Part shown: positions 1 to 6,827 of the stretch, one piece after another
Layout of the letters: the number at the start of each line of letters is the position of its first letter
How positions within the stretch are numbered: the first letter of the stretch is position 1
DNA from: Bacteroidota bacterium
GTDB lineage: Bacteria > Bacteroidota > Bacteroidia > Chitinophagales > Chitinophagaceae
Direction of reading: 5' to 3'
Length of the DNA: 10,347 bases
Assembly (NCBI GenBank): GCA_023418315.1
Contig: JAEZZY010000058.1
Coordinates: 1-10,347 of the forward strand
The notes under the pieces: model-generated
The model's input: the letters and a program-made list of their open reading frames with translations, nothing else
Databases searched by the model: none
What the model was told of the DNA's origin: nothing
Position numbers and translations under genes: made by a program

Positions 1-1362
1 GTGCTGGGCTGCAATGCCTATGATATTGTGGATTTGGGGGTAATGGTGCCTGCGGATAAAATACTGGATGCTGCAGATAAAGAACAGGCAGACATCATCG
101 GACTGAGCGGATTAATTACGCCTTCGCTGGATGAAATGGTGCATGTAGCCAAAGAAATGAAACGCCGCAATATGAAACAGCCTTTGCTCATCGGCGGCGC
201 CACCACTTCCCGCACCCACACCGCCGTGAAAATAGCTCCCGAATATGACAACGGCGTGGTGTATGTATTGGATGCAAGCCGCAGTGTTACTACCGCCGGA
301 AGTCTTTTAAGCGAAGAACAAAAAGCAGATTTTCTCCAAAAAACAAAAACAGAATACGAAAAACTTCGTGCAGATTTCGCCAATAAAAAAACCGTAAAAC
401 AATATATCTCCTTTGCCGAAGCACAAAATAACCCGGTGAAAATTGACTGGGAAAACTATACGCCGCCCGTACCGGAGTTCTTAGGCATTAAAACATTTAA
501 TAACTATGACCTCAATGAAATTCGTGAGCATATAGATTGGGGACCGTTTTTTATAGCATGGGAAATGAAAGGAAAATATCCCGCTATTCTCAGCGACCCG
601 CACGCCGGCGCAGAAGCCACCAGGCTTTTCAACGATGCCAATGCCATGCTTGACAAAATCATTGAAGAAAAATGGCTGACGGCTAACGGCGTAGTCGGTT
701 TTTGGGAAACCTTGAAAACAGCGCCTGATACCATCATTATAAAAGATGAAAACGGCAGTGAATTAACCAACTTACAATCCTTGCGGCAACAAATAAAAAA
801 AGCAGCGGGACAACCGAATTTTTCCCTTTCCGATTTTATAAAACCCGGCGCAAAAGATTATATGGGAGCTTTTGCCGTAAGTATTCACGGCATCGAGCCG
901 CATTTGCAACGCTTCATAGAGCAGCATGATGATTATAATAAAATTACGCTGCAGGCTATGGCAGACCGTCTCGCCGAAGCTTTTGCAGAAGTGCTGCACA
1001 AGCGCACAAGAAAAGAATTTTGGGGCTATGTGAAGGATGAAAACCTCAGTACCGAAGAATTGGTAAAAGAAACGTATCAAGGTATTCGTCCGGCGCCGGG
1101 CTATCCTGCTTGTCCCGATCATACGGAGAAATATAAATTGTTTGATCTGCTGAACGCTACTGAAAATGCGGGTATTCAACTCACAGAAAGCCTTGCTATG
1201 TATCCCGCATCTTCGGTATGCGGCTGGTATTTCAGCCATCCGCAAAGCACTTATTTCGGTGTGGGGAAAATCACGCAGGACCAACTGAAAGATTATGCAC
1301 AAAGAAAAGGAATGAGTGAGGAGGAAATCGGAAGATGGCTGGCGCAGAATCTGGAAGAATAG
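1..1362 (+). CDS. metH: Cobalamin-dependent methionine synthase, C-terminal part (5' end outside window)
   Basis: This is the C-terminal part of 5-methyltetrahydrofolate-homocysteine methyltransferase, a cytoplasmic enzyme that makes methionine with methylcobalamin as carrier. The visible 453 residues start inside the B12-binding Rossmann domain: DLGVMVPADKIL at 11-22, GLSGLITPSLDEM at 34-46 and GGATTSRTHTAVKI at 65-78 match the E. coli protein closely. The DxHxxG loop carrying the cobalt-ligating histidine would lie just upstream, outside the window. The S-adenosylmethionine-dependent reactivation domain follows from about residue 150; its RxxxGY motif is RPAPGYPACPDHTEK at 363-377, and SSVCGWYFSHP near 404-414 and the YFGVGKI strand near 418-424 complete the fold. 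The GTG at base 1 is simply an internal codon, not the start. Whether the missing part is one full-length N-terminus, or whether the homocysteine-binding module is a separate protein, cannot be seen here. The gene ends with TAG. Confidence 0.96.
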   Translation: MLGCNAYDIVDLGVMVPADKILDAADKEQADIIGLSGLITPSLDEMVHVAKEMKRRNMKQPLLIGGATTSRTHTAVKIAPEYDNGVVYVLDASRSVTTAGSLLSEEQKADFLQKTKTEYEKLRADFANKKTVKQYISFAEAQNNPVKIDWENYTPPVPEFLGIKTFNNYDLNEIREHIDWGPFFIAWEMKGKYPAILSDPHAGAEATRLFNDANAMLDKIIEEKWLTANGVVGFWETLKTAPDTIIIKDENGSELTNLQSLRQQIKKAAGQPNFSLSDFIKPGAKDYMGAFAVSIHGIEPHLQRFIEQHDDYNKITLQAMADRLAEAFAEVLHKRTRKEFWGYVKDENLSTEELVKETYQGIRPAPGYPACPDHTEKYKLFDLLNATENAGIQLTESLAMYPASSVCGWYFSHPQSTYFGVGKITQDQLKDYAQRKGMSEEEIGRWLAQNLEE

Positions 1363-1564
1363 TTTTTTAGCATTCCTGAAACGCTGTTTACCCTAATTTT
1401 AATCTTCATTTTCGCTAAGGAGTTTAGCGGAAAGGTTTCTCCTGTTTCCAGGATGTTACTATCGGAGAAGGGGTCTTCTCTGCCGGCTCTTGTTGATACT
1501 TTTTATGTTTTTTGACGGCTGTAAACGCCTCAAAAAAAGGAATTATTCTTAACTGATTAATTAA
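1363..1564. other. Intergenic region with four closely spaced inverted repeats
   Basis: No open frame of note lies here. Four possible hairpins follow one another. At 1409-1433 a stem of about 10 bp, including cgctaa/ttagcg, closes a 5-base loop. At 1440-1453 tcctg/cagga closes a TTTC loop. At 1463-1482 an 8-bp stem (cggagaag/cttctctg, one G-T pair) closes GGGT. At 1508-1537 ttttttga plus ggc pairs with gcc plus tcaaaaaa, with one bulged C. None is followed by a clean T-tract on either strand, so none is a textbook intrinsic terminator, although together they may end metH transcription or shape the leader of the dehydrogenase mRNA. No convincing TAnnTTTG promoter was found. Confidence 0.5.
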
Positions 1565-2950
1565 ATGAATCGTCCGAAAATGCCACAGATTTCATCCATC
1601 AACCCCGCTACGGGAAAACGGATAAAAACATATACCTCTATAACGCTTCCGCAAGCAGAGAAAGCCGCACAGCAAGCACATAAAGCTTTTGGAGCATGGC
1701 AAAAAAAATCATTTTCCGAACGAGGTGCCGTGTTGAAAAGTATAGCTGCGCAACTTCGCAAACAACAAAAAGCGCTTGCAGCACTTGCCACAACCGAGAT
1801 GGGAAAACCCATTGTGCAAAGCCTTGCAGAAGTGGAAAAATGTGCGATGACCCTGGAGTTTTATGCTAAGAACGGCGCCGATTTTTTGAAAGACCAAATC
1901 GTAGCAACCGATGCGCGCAAGAGCTACATAAGCTATCAACCTTTAGGAACGGTACTCGCAATTATGCCGTGGAACTTTCCCTACTGGCAGGTATTCCGGG
2001 CAATGGCGCCTATACTAATGGCGGGAAATACCATGCTGCTGAAACACGCTTCGAATGTATCCGGTTGTGCTTTGGCAATTGAAAAAATCCTGAAAGATGC
2101 GGGAGCGCCTAAAGGCTTGTTTCAAACACTGCTGCTTCCTTCCAAAGACATAAAAAAATTGATTGCCCATCCGGCTGTATCGGCTGTAACGCTTACGGGC
2201 AGCACTGCCGCAGGTAAAGAGGTGGCAAGCGCCGCCGCATCGCATATCAAAAAACAAGTACTGGAACTGGGCGGCAGCGATGCCTATATCATCCTCAAAG
2301 ATGCGGATATGAAACTTGCCGTAAAAACCTGCGTGGATGGCAGGCTGGTAAATAGCGGACAAAGTTGCGTAGCGGCAAAACGGTTTGTGGTGGAAAAAGC
2401 AGTGTACAAGGAATTTGAGCAAGGAATGCTGGCAGCTTTCACCGAAGCGAAGTATGGCAATCCTTTTGACGAAGCTCATAAAATAGGCCCTATGGCGCGC
2501 AGGGATTTGCGGGATGAATTGCATCAACAGGTAGTTAAAAGCATAGAAAAAGGAGCGAAACTACTATGTGGCGGTTATCTTCCCGAAGGCGAAGGCGCCT
2601 TTTATCCGCCTACTATTCTCAGCCGGGTAAAAAAAGGAATGCCGGCTTATGATGAAGAGCTTTTTGGCCCGGTGGCTGCCATCATAGAAGCAAAAGACGA
2701 AGCCGATGCCATCCGTATAGCCAACGACAGTATCTACGGATTGGGCGCAGGCATTTTTTCTAAGAACAAAAAAAGAGCAGAAGAAATAGCAGCGAAGGAA
2801 CTGCAAGCAGGGAATTGTTTCGTGAATGCTTTTGTGCACTCAGACCCGCGACTGCCTTTTGGCGGTATCAAAGAAAGCGGCTACGGGCGGGAGCTGAGCG
2901 CGGTGGGCATTCGGGAGTTTGTGAATGTGAAGACCGTATTTATAGGGTAA
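1565..2950 (+). CDS. NAD(P)-dependent aldehyde dehydrogenase, succinate-semialdehyde dehydrogenase (Sad/YneI) type
   Basis: This 461-residue cytoplasmic aldehyde dehydrogenase oxidises an aldehyde to its acid with NAD(P)+. Its length and motifs align along the whole chain with the short E. coli succinate-semialdehyde dehydrogenase Sad (YneI): SINPATGK near residues 11-18, the IMPWNFPYWQVFR oxyanion and cofactor segment at 133-145 (Asn137), TGS at 211-213, general-base Glu234 in LELGGSDAYI, nucleophile Cys268 in NSGQSCVAAKRF, Glu365 in EELFGPVAAI, and a C-terminal LPFGGIKESGYGREL. All catalytic residues are present. The ATG at 1565 gives the family's usual N-terminus; an ATG five codons later is an alternative. 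There is no Shine-Dalgarno sequence, as is usual in Bacteroidota. The gene stands alone between metH and the convergent tsaD, and no gabT or other GABA-shunt gene is next to it, so succinate semialdehyde as substrate is inferred from the subfamily only. Confidence 0.93.
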   Translation: MNRPKMPQISSINPATGKRIKTYTSITLPQAEKAAQQAHKAFGAWQKKSFSERGAVLKSIAAQLRKQQKALAALATTEMGKPIVQSLAEVEKCAMTLEFYAKNGADFLKDQIVATDARKSYISYQPLGTVLAIMPWNFPYWQVFRAMAPILMAGNTMLLKHASNVSGCALAIEKILKDAGAPKGLFQTLLLPSKDIKKLIAHPAVSAVTLTGSTAAGKEVASAAASHIKKQVLELGGSDAYIILKDADMKLAVKTCVDGRLVNSGQSCVAAKRFVVEKAVYKEFEQGMLAAFTEAKYGNPFDEAHKIGPMARRDLRDELHQQVVKSIEKGAKLLCGGYLPEGEGAFYPPTILSRVKKGMPAYDEELFGPVAAIIEAKDEADAIRIANDSIYGLGAGIFSKNKKRAEEIAAKELQAGNCFVNAFVHSDPRLPFGGIKESGYGRELSAVGIREFVNVKTVFIG

Positions 2951-3044
2951 AGAAGCAACCCGTTTTTCCCTGCGTTTTTATCATTTGAAGCCTAATGAAA
3001 TCGTTAAGATTCGGCCTATGATTTAAAAAAAACGAAACGATTCC

Positions 3045-4055
3045 TTACCAGCTTGCCCTTGCCGAAGGCGTGATGCTCATCTCGGCAAATTCCCCGTTCA
3101 AGTATTTATAATAAGCGGTAATGCCTATCATGGCGGCATTATCGGTGCAATATTCAAATTTGGGAATAAAGGTATTCCATCCTTTTTCTTCGCCTATGCG
3201 TTGCAAGGTTTTTCGTAATGCGCTGTTAGCCGAAACACCTCCTGCTATACCCACATTCTTGATGCCGAGGTCGTCTGCCGCTTTCACCAGTTTTTTCATC
3301 AGCGATTGGATGATGGTATATTGCACGGATGCGCAGATGTCGTTCCTATGGTTTTGCACAAAATCCGCATCCTGCTTTTTTTCTTTCTGCAAAAAATAGA
3401 GAATGGAGGTTTTGATACCGCTAAAGCTGAAATCATAACCTTTCATATCGCTGATGGGGAAAGAGAACCGTTTTTCATTTCCTTCTTGTGCATATTTATC
3501 TATAAGCGGTCCACCGGGATAAGGCAACCCCAGCATTTTCGCAGTTTTATCAAAGGCTTCGCCGGCGGCATCATCTATGGTTTCGCCCAGCACCTTCATC
3601 TTCAAAAAATCTTCTACCAACACAATCTGCGTGTGCCCACCCGAAACCGTGAGGCATAAAAACGGGAATTGCGGCTTGGGGTCTTCTATAAAATGCGACA
3701 ATACGTGTGCCTGCATGTGGTGCACGGCTATGAGCGGCACAGCCAGCGCCTGCGCAAAGGATTTGGCAAAACAAGCGCCTACCAGCAAGGAGCCGATCAG
3801 CCCAGGCGCCTGTGTAAACGCAACCGCATCAATATCTTCTTTGCTGATACCGGCGTTCTTCATAGCCACATCCACCACCGGCGCTATGTTTTGAATATGC
3901 GCACGGGATGCCATTTCCGGCACTACACCGCCGTATTGTTCATGTACTTTTTGAGTGGCTATAAGGTTGCTGAGCGCCACACCATCTTTAATGACGGCAG
4001 CGCCGGTATCATCGCAGGAGCTTTCGATAGCAAGCAGCGTAACTGATTTTTTCAT
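3045..4055 (-). CDS. tsaD: tRNA N6-adenosine threonylcarbamoyltransferase TsaD
   Basis: TsaD (Gcp/Kae1/Qri7 family, 336 aa here) transfers the threonylcarbamoyl group from threonylcarbamoyl-AMP to A37 of ANN-decoding tRNAs, working with TsaB and TsaE in the cytoplasm. The ASKHA-fold motifs are all visible, numbered from the chosen ATG: LAIESSCDDTGAAV near 8-21, VPEMASRAH at 45-53, the metal-binding HHMQAH with His113 and His117, SGGHTQI near 138-144, GETIDDAAGEAFDK at 157-170, YPGGP near 179-183, DFSFSGIKT at 208-216, AGGVSANSALR at 271-281 and the metal ligand Asp305 in TDNAAMIG. The frame opens further to a TTG at 4076, but that codon lies upstream of a good promoter box (4065-4072), and the ATG at 4055 gives the normal N-terminus. 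tsaB and tsaE are not nearby. The gene converges on the aldehyde dehydrogenase with about 94 bases between their stops. Confidence 0.96.
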   Translation of the reverse strand: MKKSVTLLAIESSCDDTGAAVIKDGVALSNLIATQKVHEQYGGVVPEMASRAHIQNIAPVVDVAMKNAGISKEDIDAVAFTQAPGLIGSLLVGACFAKSFAQALAVPLIAVHHMQAHVLSHFIEDPKPQFPFLCLTVSGGHTQIVLVEDFLKMKVLGETIDDAAGEAFDKTAKMLGLPYPGGPLIDKYAQEGNEKRFSFPISDMKGYDFSFSGIKTSILYFLQKEKKQDADFVQNHRNDICASVQYTIIQSLMKKLVKAADDLGIKNVGIAGGVSANSALRKTLQRIGEEKGWNTFIPKFEYCTDNAAMIGITAYYKYLNGEFAEMSITPSARASW

Positions 4056-4064
4056 ACAGGAATG

Positions 4065-4072
4065 CAAAGGTA
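4065..4072 (-). promoter_or_regulatory. Bacteroidota-type -7 box (TACCTTTG) for tsaD
   Basis: On the minus strand the sequence reads TACCTTTGCA, an exact match to the TAnnTTTG -7 element of Bacteroidota housekeeping promoters. Only nine bases separate it from the tsaD ATG, so the message should have a leader of roughly five bases. A clear -33 TTTG/TTG element is not obvious; only a weak TTCG lies about 22 bases further upstream. The box also argues against the upstream TTG start. Confidence 0.6.
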
Positions 4073-4213
4073 TCAAATGAATGATTGCGGGAAGCGAAGG
4101 GGTTTTCTCCCTGCGGTTTTCTCTTCATGAGTATAAAGCCGGTGGCAGCTAAATTATTCCATTATTCCCCAACAATGCGTATCCTTGAAAATTAAAAAGG
4201 CGCTTCGTTTTTA

Positions 4214-4230
4214 TCCACTTCCTCCTGCCT
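4214..4230. repeat. Imperfect 17-bp direct repeat, copy 1
   Basis: Reads tccacttcctcctgcct and matches the copy at 4376-4392 at 16 of 17 positions. The two copies are 162 bases apart, an exact multiple of three, so on the minus strand both read Arg-Gln-Glu-Glu-(Val or Met)-Asp in one frame. Confidence 0.7.
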
Positions 4231-4375
4231 GATAATTGTATAATGCACTTGCGTATCCATCTGAAAATAGCGGTTGATGTCCGAGTTGCAAAACGGGCCG
4301 AACGCAGAGAAAAAGCAATCCGTATTTTTTTCCTTAAAAAGCTTTGCAGAAATTTTACGATGCAAACTGCAACTG

Positions 4376-4392
4376 TCCATTTCCTCCTGCCT
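4376..4392. repeat. Imperfect 17-bp direct repeat, copy 2 (overlaps carB stop codon)
   Basis: Reads tccatttcctcctgcct and matches the copy at 4214-4230 with a single mismatch. It overlaps two bases of the carB stop codon. No terminal inverted repeats bound the 145 bases between the copies, so an insertion with target-site duplication is not supported; a local duplication is the simpler reading. Confidence 0.7.
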
Positions 4393-5572
4393 ACTTACTC
4401 AAGTGCATGCTCCGTTCTTTATACAAGGTACGAAACCAGGGGTCGCGGAGGTTTTTGATGAAACGGATTGCTTCACCGGTGCTTTTCATTTCCGGCCCGA
4501 GTTCCTTATTTACATTCGGGAATTTATTGAAGCTGAACACCGGTTCTTTTACGGCAAAGCCATCTAATTTCTGCTCCATTTTAAAATCTTTCAGTTTCTT
4601 TTCGCCGAGCATGATCTTCGTGGCTATATTCAGATAAGGAATGCCGTAAGCCTTGGCTATAAACGGCGTGGTGCGGCTTGCACGGGGGTTGGCTTCTATC
4701 ACATACACGCTTCCGTTTTTGATAGCGTATTGGATATTGATTAATCCGCGGATGTTTAAGGCAAATGCAATTTTTTTAGCGATCTCCACCATTTCATCCA
4801 CCACTAAAGGCGGCAGGTTGAAAACAGGTAGCACCGAATGGCTGTCGCCGCTATGGATACCCGCCGGTTCTATATGCTCCATAATGCCCATGATGTGCAC
4901 GTCTTCGCCATCGCAAATAGCGTCTATCTCGGCTTCCTGACAGCGGTCGAGGAAATGGTCTATAAGGATTTTATTTCCGGGAAGGTGTTTTAGCAGGCTC
5001 ACTACACTTTTCTCCAGTTCCTCATCATTGATCACAATACGCATTCTTTGCCCGCCTAATACATAGGAAGGGCGCACCAGAACTGGATAGCCCACTTCCG
5101 CAGCTACATCCATTGCTTCATCGGTGGTGTATGCCGTGCCGTATTTGGGGTAAGGAATGTTCAATTCTTTCAGCATATCGCTGAAGCGGCCGCGGTCTTC
5201 GGCAATATCCATATCATCGAAAGAAGTGCCTATGATTTTAATACCTTTTTCATGCAGCCGTTTAGCGAGCTTCAAAGCGGTTTGTCCTCCGAGCTGCACG
5301 ATCACGCCATCGGGTTGTTCCAGTTCTATGATTTCCCAAAGATGCTCCCAATATACCGGCTCAAAATAGAGTTTGTCGGCAATATCAAAATCCGTGGATA
5401 CGGTTTCGGGATTGCAGTTGATCATGATGGCTTCATAGCCGCAATCTTTTATCGCCATCAGCCCGTGGGTGCAGCAATAATCAAATTCGATACCCTGCCC
5501 GATGCGGTTGGGACCGGAGCCGAGTACGATTATTTTTTTCTTTTGAGAAGGGATGCTTTCGTTATGTACCAT
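4391..5572 (-). CDS. carB: Carbamoyl phosphate synthetase large subunit, second (carbamate-phosphorylating) half only
   Basis: The 393-residue product matches only the C-terminal synthetase half of CarB, roughly from residue 553 of the 1073-residue E. coli protein. In that enzyme this half phosphorylates carbamate to carbamoyl phosphate for pyrimidine and arginine synthesis. Visible ATP-grasp and preATP-grasp motifs are GSGPNRIGQGIEFDY at 18-32, NCNPETVSTDFD at 52-63, GGQTALKLA near 95-103, RPSYVLGG at 167-174, MEHIEPAGIHSGDS at 231-244 and EANPRASRT at 293-301. The frame is intact. The first half (bicarbonate-phosphorylating, about 550 residues) is missing: upstream is a short gap and then yggS. 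The C-terminal allosteric (MGS-like) domain is also absent; I recall the same short SMHLSK-like ending in other Bacteroidota CarB proteins. The frame extends to 5716, but a promoter box at 5622-5629 falls within that extension, so ATG 5572 is chosen. It is probably one subunit of a split CarB, with a truncated remnant as the alternative. Confidence 0.9.
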   Translation of the reverse strand: MVHNESIPSQKKKIIVLGSGPNRIGQGIEFDYCCTHGLMAIKDCGYEAIMINCNPETVSTDFDIADKLYFEPVYWEHLWEIIELEQPDGVIVQLGGQTALKLAKRLHEKGIKIIGTSFDDMDIAEDRGRFSDMLKELNIPYPKYGTAYTTDEAMDVAAEVGYPVLVRPSYVLGGQRMRIVINDEELEKSVVSLLKHLPGNKILIDHFLDRCQEAEIDAICDGEDVHIMGIMEHIEPAGIHSGDSHSVLPVFNLPPLVVDEMVEIAKKIAFALNIRGLINIQYAIKNGSVYVIEANPRASRTTPFIAKAYGIPYLNIATKIMLGEKKLKDFKMEQKLDGFAVKEPVFSFNKFPNVNKELGPEMKSTGEAIRFIKNLRDPWFRTLYKERSMHLSK

Positions 5573-5621
5573 TTTCTTTGGATGCGTCGTTTTTTGTTTG
5601 AAGGGTTTAAGAAATCGGCTG

Positions 5622-5629
5622 CAAAGATA
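5622..5629 (-). promoter_or_regulatory. Bacteroidota-type -7 box (TATCTTTG) for carB
   Basis: The minus strand reads TATCTTTGCA, an exact TAnnTTTG match, 49 bases before the ATG at 5572. A TTTC about 21 bases further upstream could serve as a weak -33 element. The box supports independent transcription of the half-length carB and shows that the frame's N-terminal extension to 5716 is unlikely to be translated. Confidence 0.6.
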
Positions 5630-5696
5630 CGTCTGTTCGGATTGAATAGGGAAATTTGTCGCACATCTTTGCATAGCGGTTAGGCACCTTCGTTTT

Positions 5697-6434
5697 TCAG
5701 GGTGCGCTTTGTTCATTCCAATAATAGCTGTCCGGATAAATTCTTTGTCCGAATACGGCTGTGCCCACGCGCACGATGGTAGCTCCCTCTGCTATGGCTA
5801 TTTCCAAATCGCCGCTCATGCCCATTGACAGCTCGTGCATTTCCACATTAGGGATATTTGCGGCGATGATTTCCTGCTGTATATGTTTAAGCAGGCGGAA
5901 ACAAGGGCGCACTTGCTCCGGTTCTGCGCTGAATAAGCCGATGGTCATCAGCCCTTTTATTTTCAGCGTTTCCAGTTGAGCTGTTTGTTTTACTAAATCT
6001 ATAGCCTTATCCGGGTTCACCCCGAATTTACTTTCTTCCTGCGAGGTATTCACCTGTATCAGCACTTCGATGGTTTTCTGTTCTTGTTGCAGGCGCTGAT
6101 GCAGTTTATAGGCGAGGTCTAATCGGTCGAGGGATTGAATACAAGCCACTTCGCATTTCAAAACGTCTTTAATCTTATTGGTTTGCAAATGCCCTATAAA
6201 ATGATGGGTATGGGGGAATGGCTTTAGCGCTTCATATTTTTCTTTCAGTTCTTGTACTTTGTTTTCGGCTATGAGGGTGTGTCCGGCGTTTAATGCGGTT
6301 TGGATGCGCTCTGCGGAAACGGTTTTGGTAGCCAACAGCAGTTTCACGCTGTGGGGGTTTCTGTGGTTTTCCCGGCAGGCGCGGTTTATACGGTTTTTTA
6401 TAGTGGCTATGTTTTTCAGAATGGGGTCGTACAT
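5697..6434 (-). CDS. YggS/PLPBP-family pyridoxal phosphate homeostasis protein
   Basis: This 245-residue protein belongs to the YggS/PROSC (PLPBP) family, single-domain TIM-barrel proteins that bind pyridoxal 5'-phosphate and help keep PLP and amino-acid pools balanced without a known catalytic reaction. The PLP-binding lysine is Lys37 in LLLATKTVS. Other family motifs are IAENKVQELKEKY near 55-67, HFIGHLQTNK at 78-87, IQSLDR near 99-104, QVNTSQEESKFG near 127-138, GLMTIG at 161-166 and the phosphate-binding SMGMSGDLEIAI at 203-214, followed by RVGTAVFG at 222-229. Length is slightly above the usual 220-235, through a tail ending YYWNEQSAP. The ATG at 6434 lies six bases behind the stop of the VOC gene, so the two are probably co-transcribed with this gene second. 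In many other bacteria yggS neighbours proC or cell-division genes; none is here. Confidence 0.94.
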   Translation of the reverse strand: MYDPILKNIATIKNRINRACRENHRNPHSVKLLLATKTVSAERIQTALNAGHTLIAENKVQELKEKYEALKPFPHTHHFIGHLQTNKIKDVLKCEVACIQSLDRLDLAYKLHQRLQQEQKTIEVLIQVNTSQEESKFGVNPDKAIDLVKQTAQLETLKIKGLMTIGLFSAEPEQVRPCFRLLKHIQQEIIAANIPNVEMHELSMGMSGDLEIAIAEGATIVRVGTAVFGQRIYPDSYYWNEQSAP

Positions 6435-6440
6435 ATTTGT

Positions 6441-6827
6441 TTATAATTTTTGGGCAAAGGCAAGGATGTGTCCGTCTCTATCGGCGAAATAACACACTGT
6501 AGCTCCCCAATCCCGGTCTTCTATAGGGCTGATGAGTGTTGCTCCGCAGTTCTGTGCATTTTCAAACGCGGCATGTATATCCTCTACCGTCAAATACAAT
6601 TCACATCTCGGTATGCCGTTGCCTTCTTGCGGATGCGGGGTTTTATCCTTCAATATTTTGGCTATTCCCTTATTGGGCATCAGACCTAATTTCACATTTT
6701 CCGTCAGGTGAAATTCCGTCATGCCCGGCACATGTAGTTCGGGTTTTTTGCCGAATAATTTTTGGTAGAAATGCGCACTTTCATTTTGGTCGCTGACGTA
6801 GAGGATGGTTTGCAGTTGGTGAATCAT
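6441..6827 (-). CDS. VOC-superfamily (glyoxalase/bleomycin resistance-like) protein
   Basis: A 128-residue protein with the paired beta-alpha-beta-beta-beta modules of the vicinal oxygen chelate superfamily. The first module is seen in QTILYVSDQNESAHFYQKLFG at about 6-26, a typical 'YV.D...S..FY...FG' opening. The second is ELYLTVEDIHAAFENAQNCGA at about 76-96, ending in WGATVCYFADRDGHILAFAQ at 107-126. The Glu usually found after the final G-(N/H) as a metal ligand is replaced (GHILAFAQ), so glyoxalase I activity is doubtful and the substrate cannot be named. The frame opens to a TTG at 6854, but the ATG at 6827 gives the standard family N-terminus (MIHQLQTILYVSD). It is the first gene of a probable two-gene unit with yggS. 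Its promoter is unclear; TCCTTTTG upstream is one base off the TAnnTTTG pattern. Confidence 0.85.
   Translation of the reverse strand: MIHQLQTILYVSDQNESAHFYQKLFGKKPELHVPGMTEFHLTENVKLGLMPNKGIAKILKDKTPHPQEGNGIPRCELYLTVEDIHAAFENAQNCGATLISPIEDRDWGATVCYFADRDGHILAFAQKL

Larger units (their letters stand above)
4056..4390. other. Intergenic region between carB 3' end and tsaD promoter, with short repeats
   Basis: This 335-base stretch holds no gene I can support. It contains the tsaD promoter box, two copies of ggttttctc with a 14-base period (4101-4109 and 4115-4123), a perfect tandem of attattcc (4153-4160 and 4161-4168) and the inner part of an imperfect 17-base direct repeat (4214-4230 and 4376-4392). 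A 62-codon frame on the minus strand (4380 to 4192) starts just behind the carB stop. It resembles nothing I recognise, and its apparent AGGAGG sits only two bases from the ATG. No intrinsic terminator for carB was found. Confidence 0.5.

Noticed and set aside
772..1302. 176-codon minus-strand frame opposite metH
   Set aside because: It lies wholly opposite well-conserved MetH activation-domain sequence, and its product shows no recognisable motif; a shadow frame.
1508..1537. Intrinsic terminator for metH
   Set aside because: The T-run forms the 5' side of the stem and an A-run the 3' side, so neither strand has the required T-tract after the hairpin.
2951..3044. Shared convergent terminator between the aldehyde dehydrogenase and tsaD
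   Set aside because: aatcgtt (2999-3005) and aacgatt (3036-3042) can pair, but the loop is 30 bases and includes the only A/T tract; too weak to call.
4056..4076. Upstream TTG start for tsaD
   Set aside because: It lies upstream of the TACCTTTG promoter box, and the ATG at 4055 gives the normal family N-terminus.
5684..5705. Hairpin GCACC/GGTGC at the end of yggS as a terminator
   Set aside because: The stem is only five bases with a 12-base loop, and no T-tract follows on the minus strand.
5573..5716. N-terminal extension of CarB by 48 codons to an upstream start
   Set aside because: The extra residues have no similarity to CarB, contain the -7 promoter box and overlap the end of yggS; ATG 5572 directly precedes the conserved domain.
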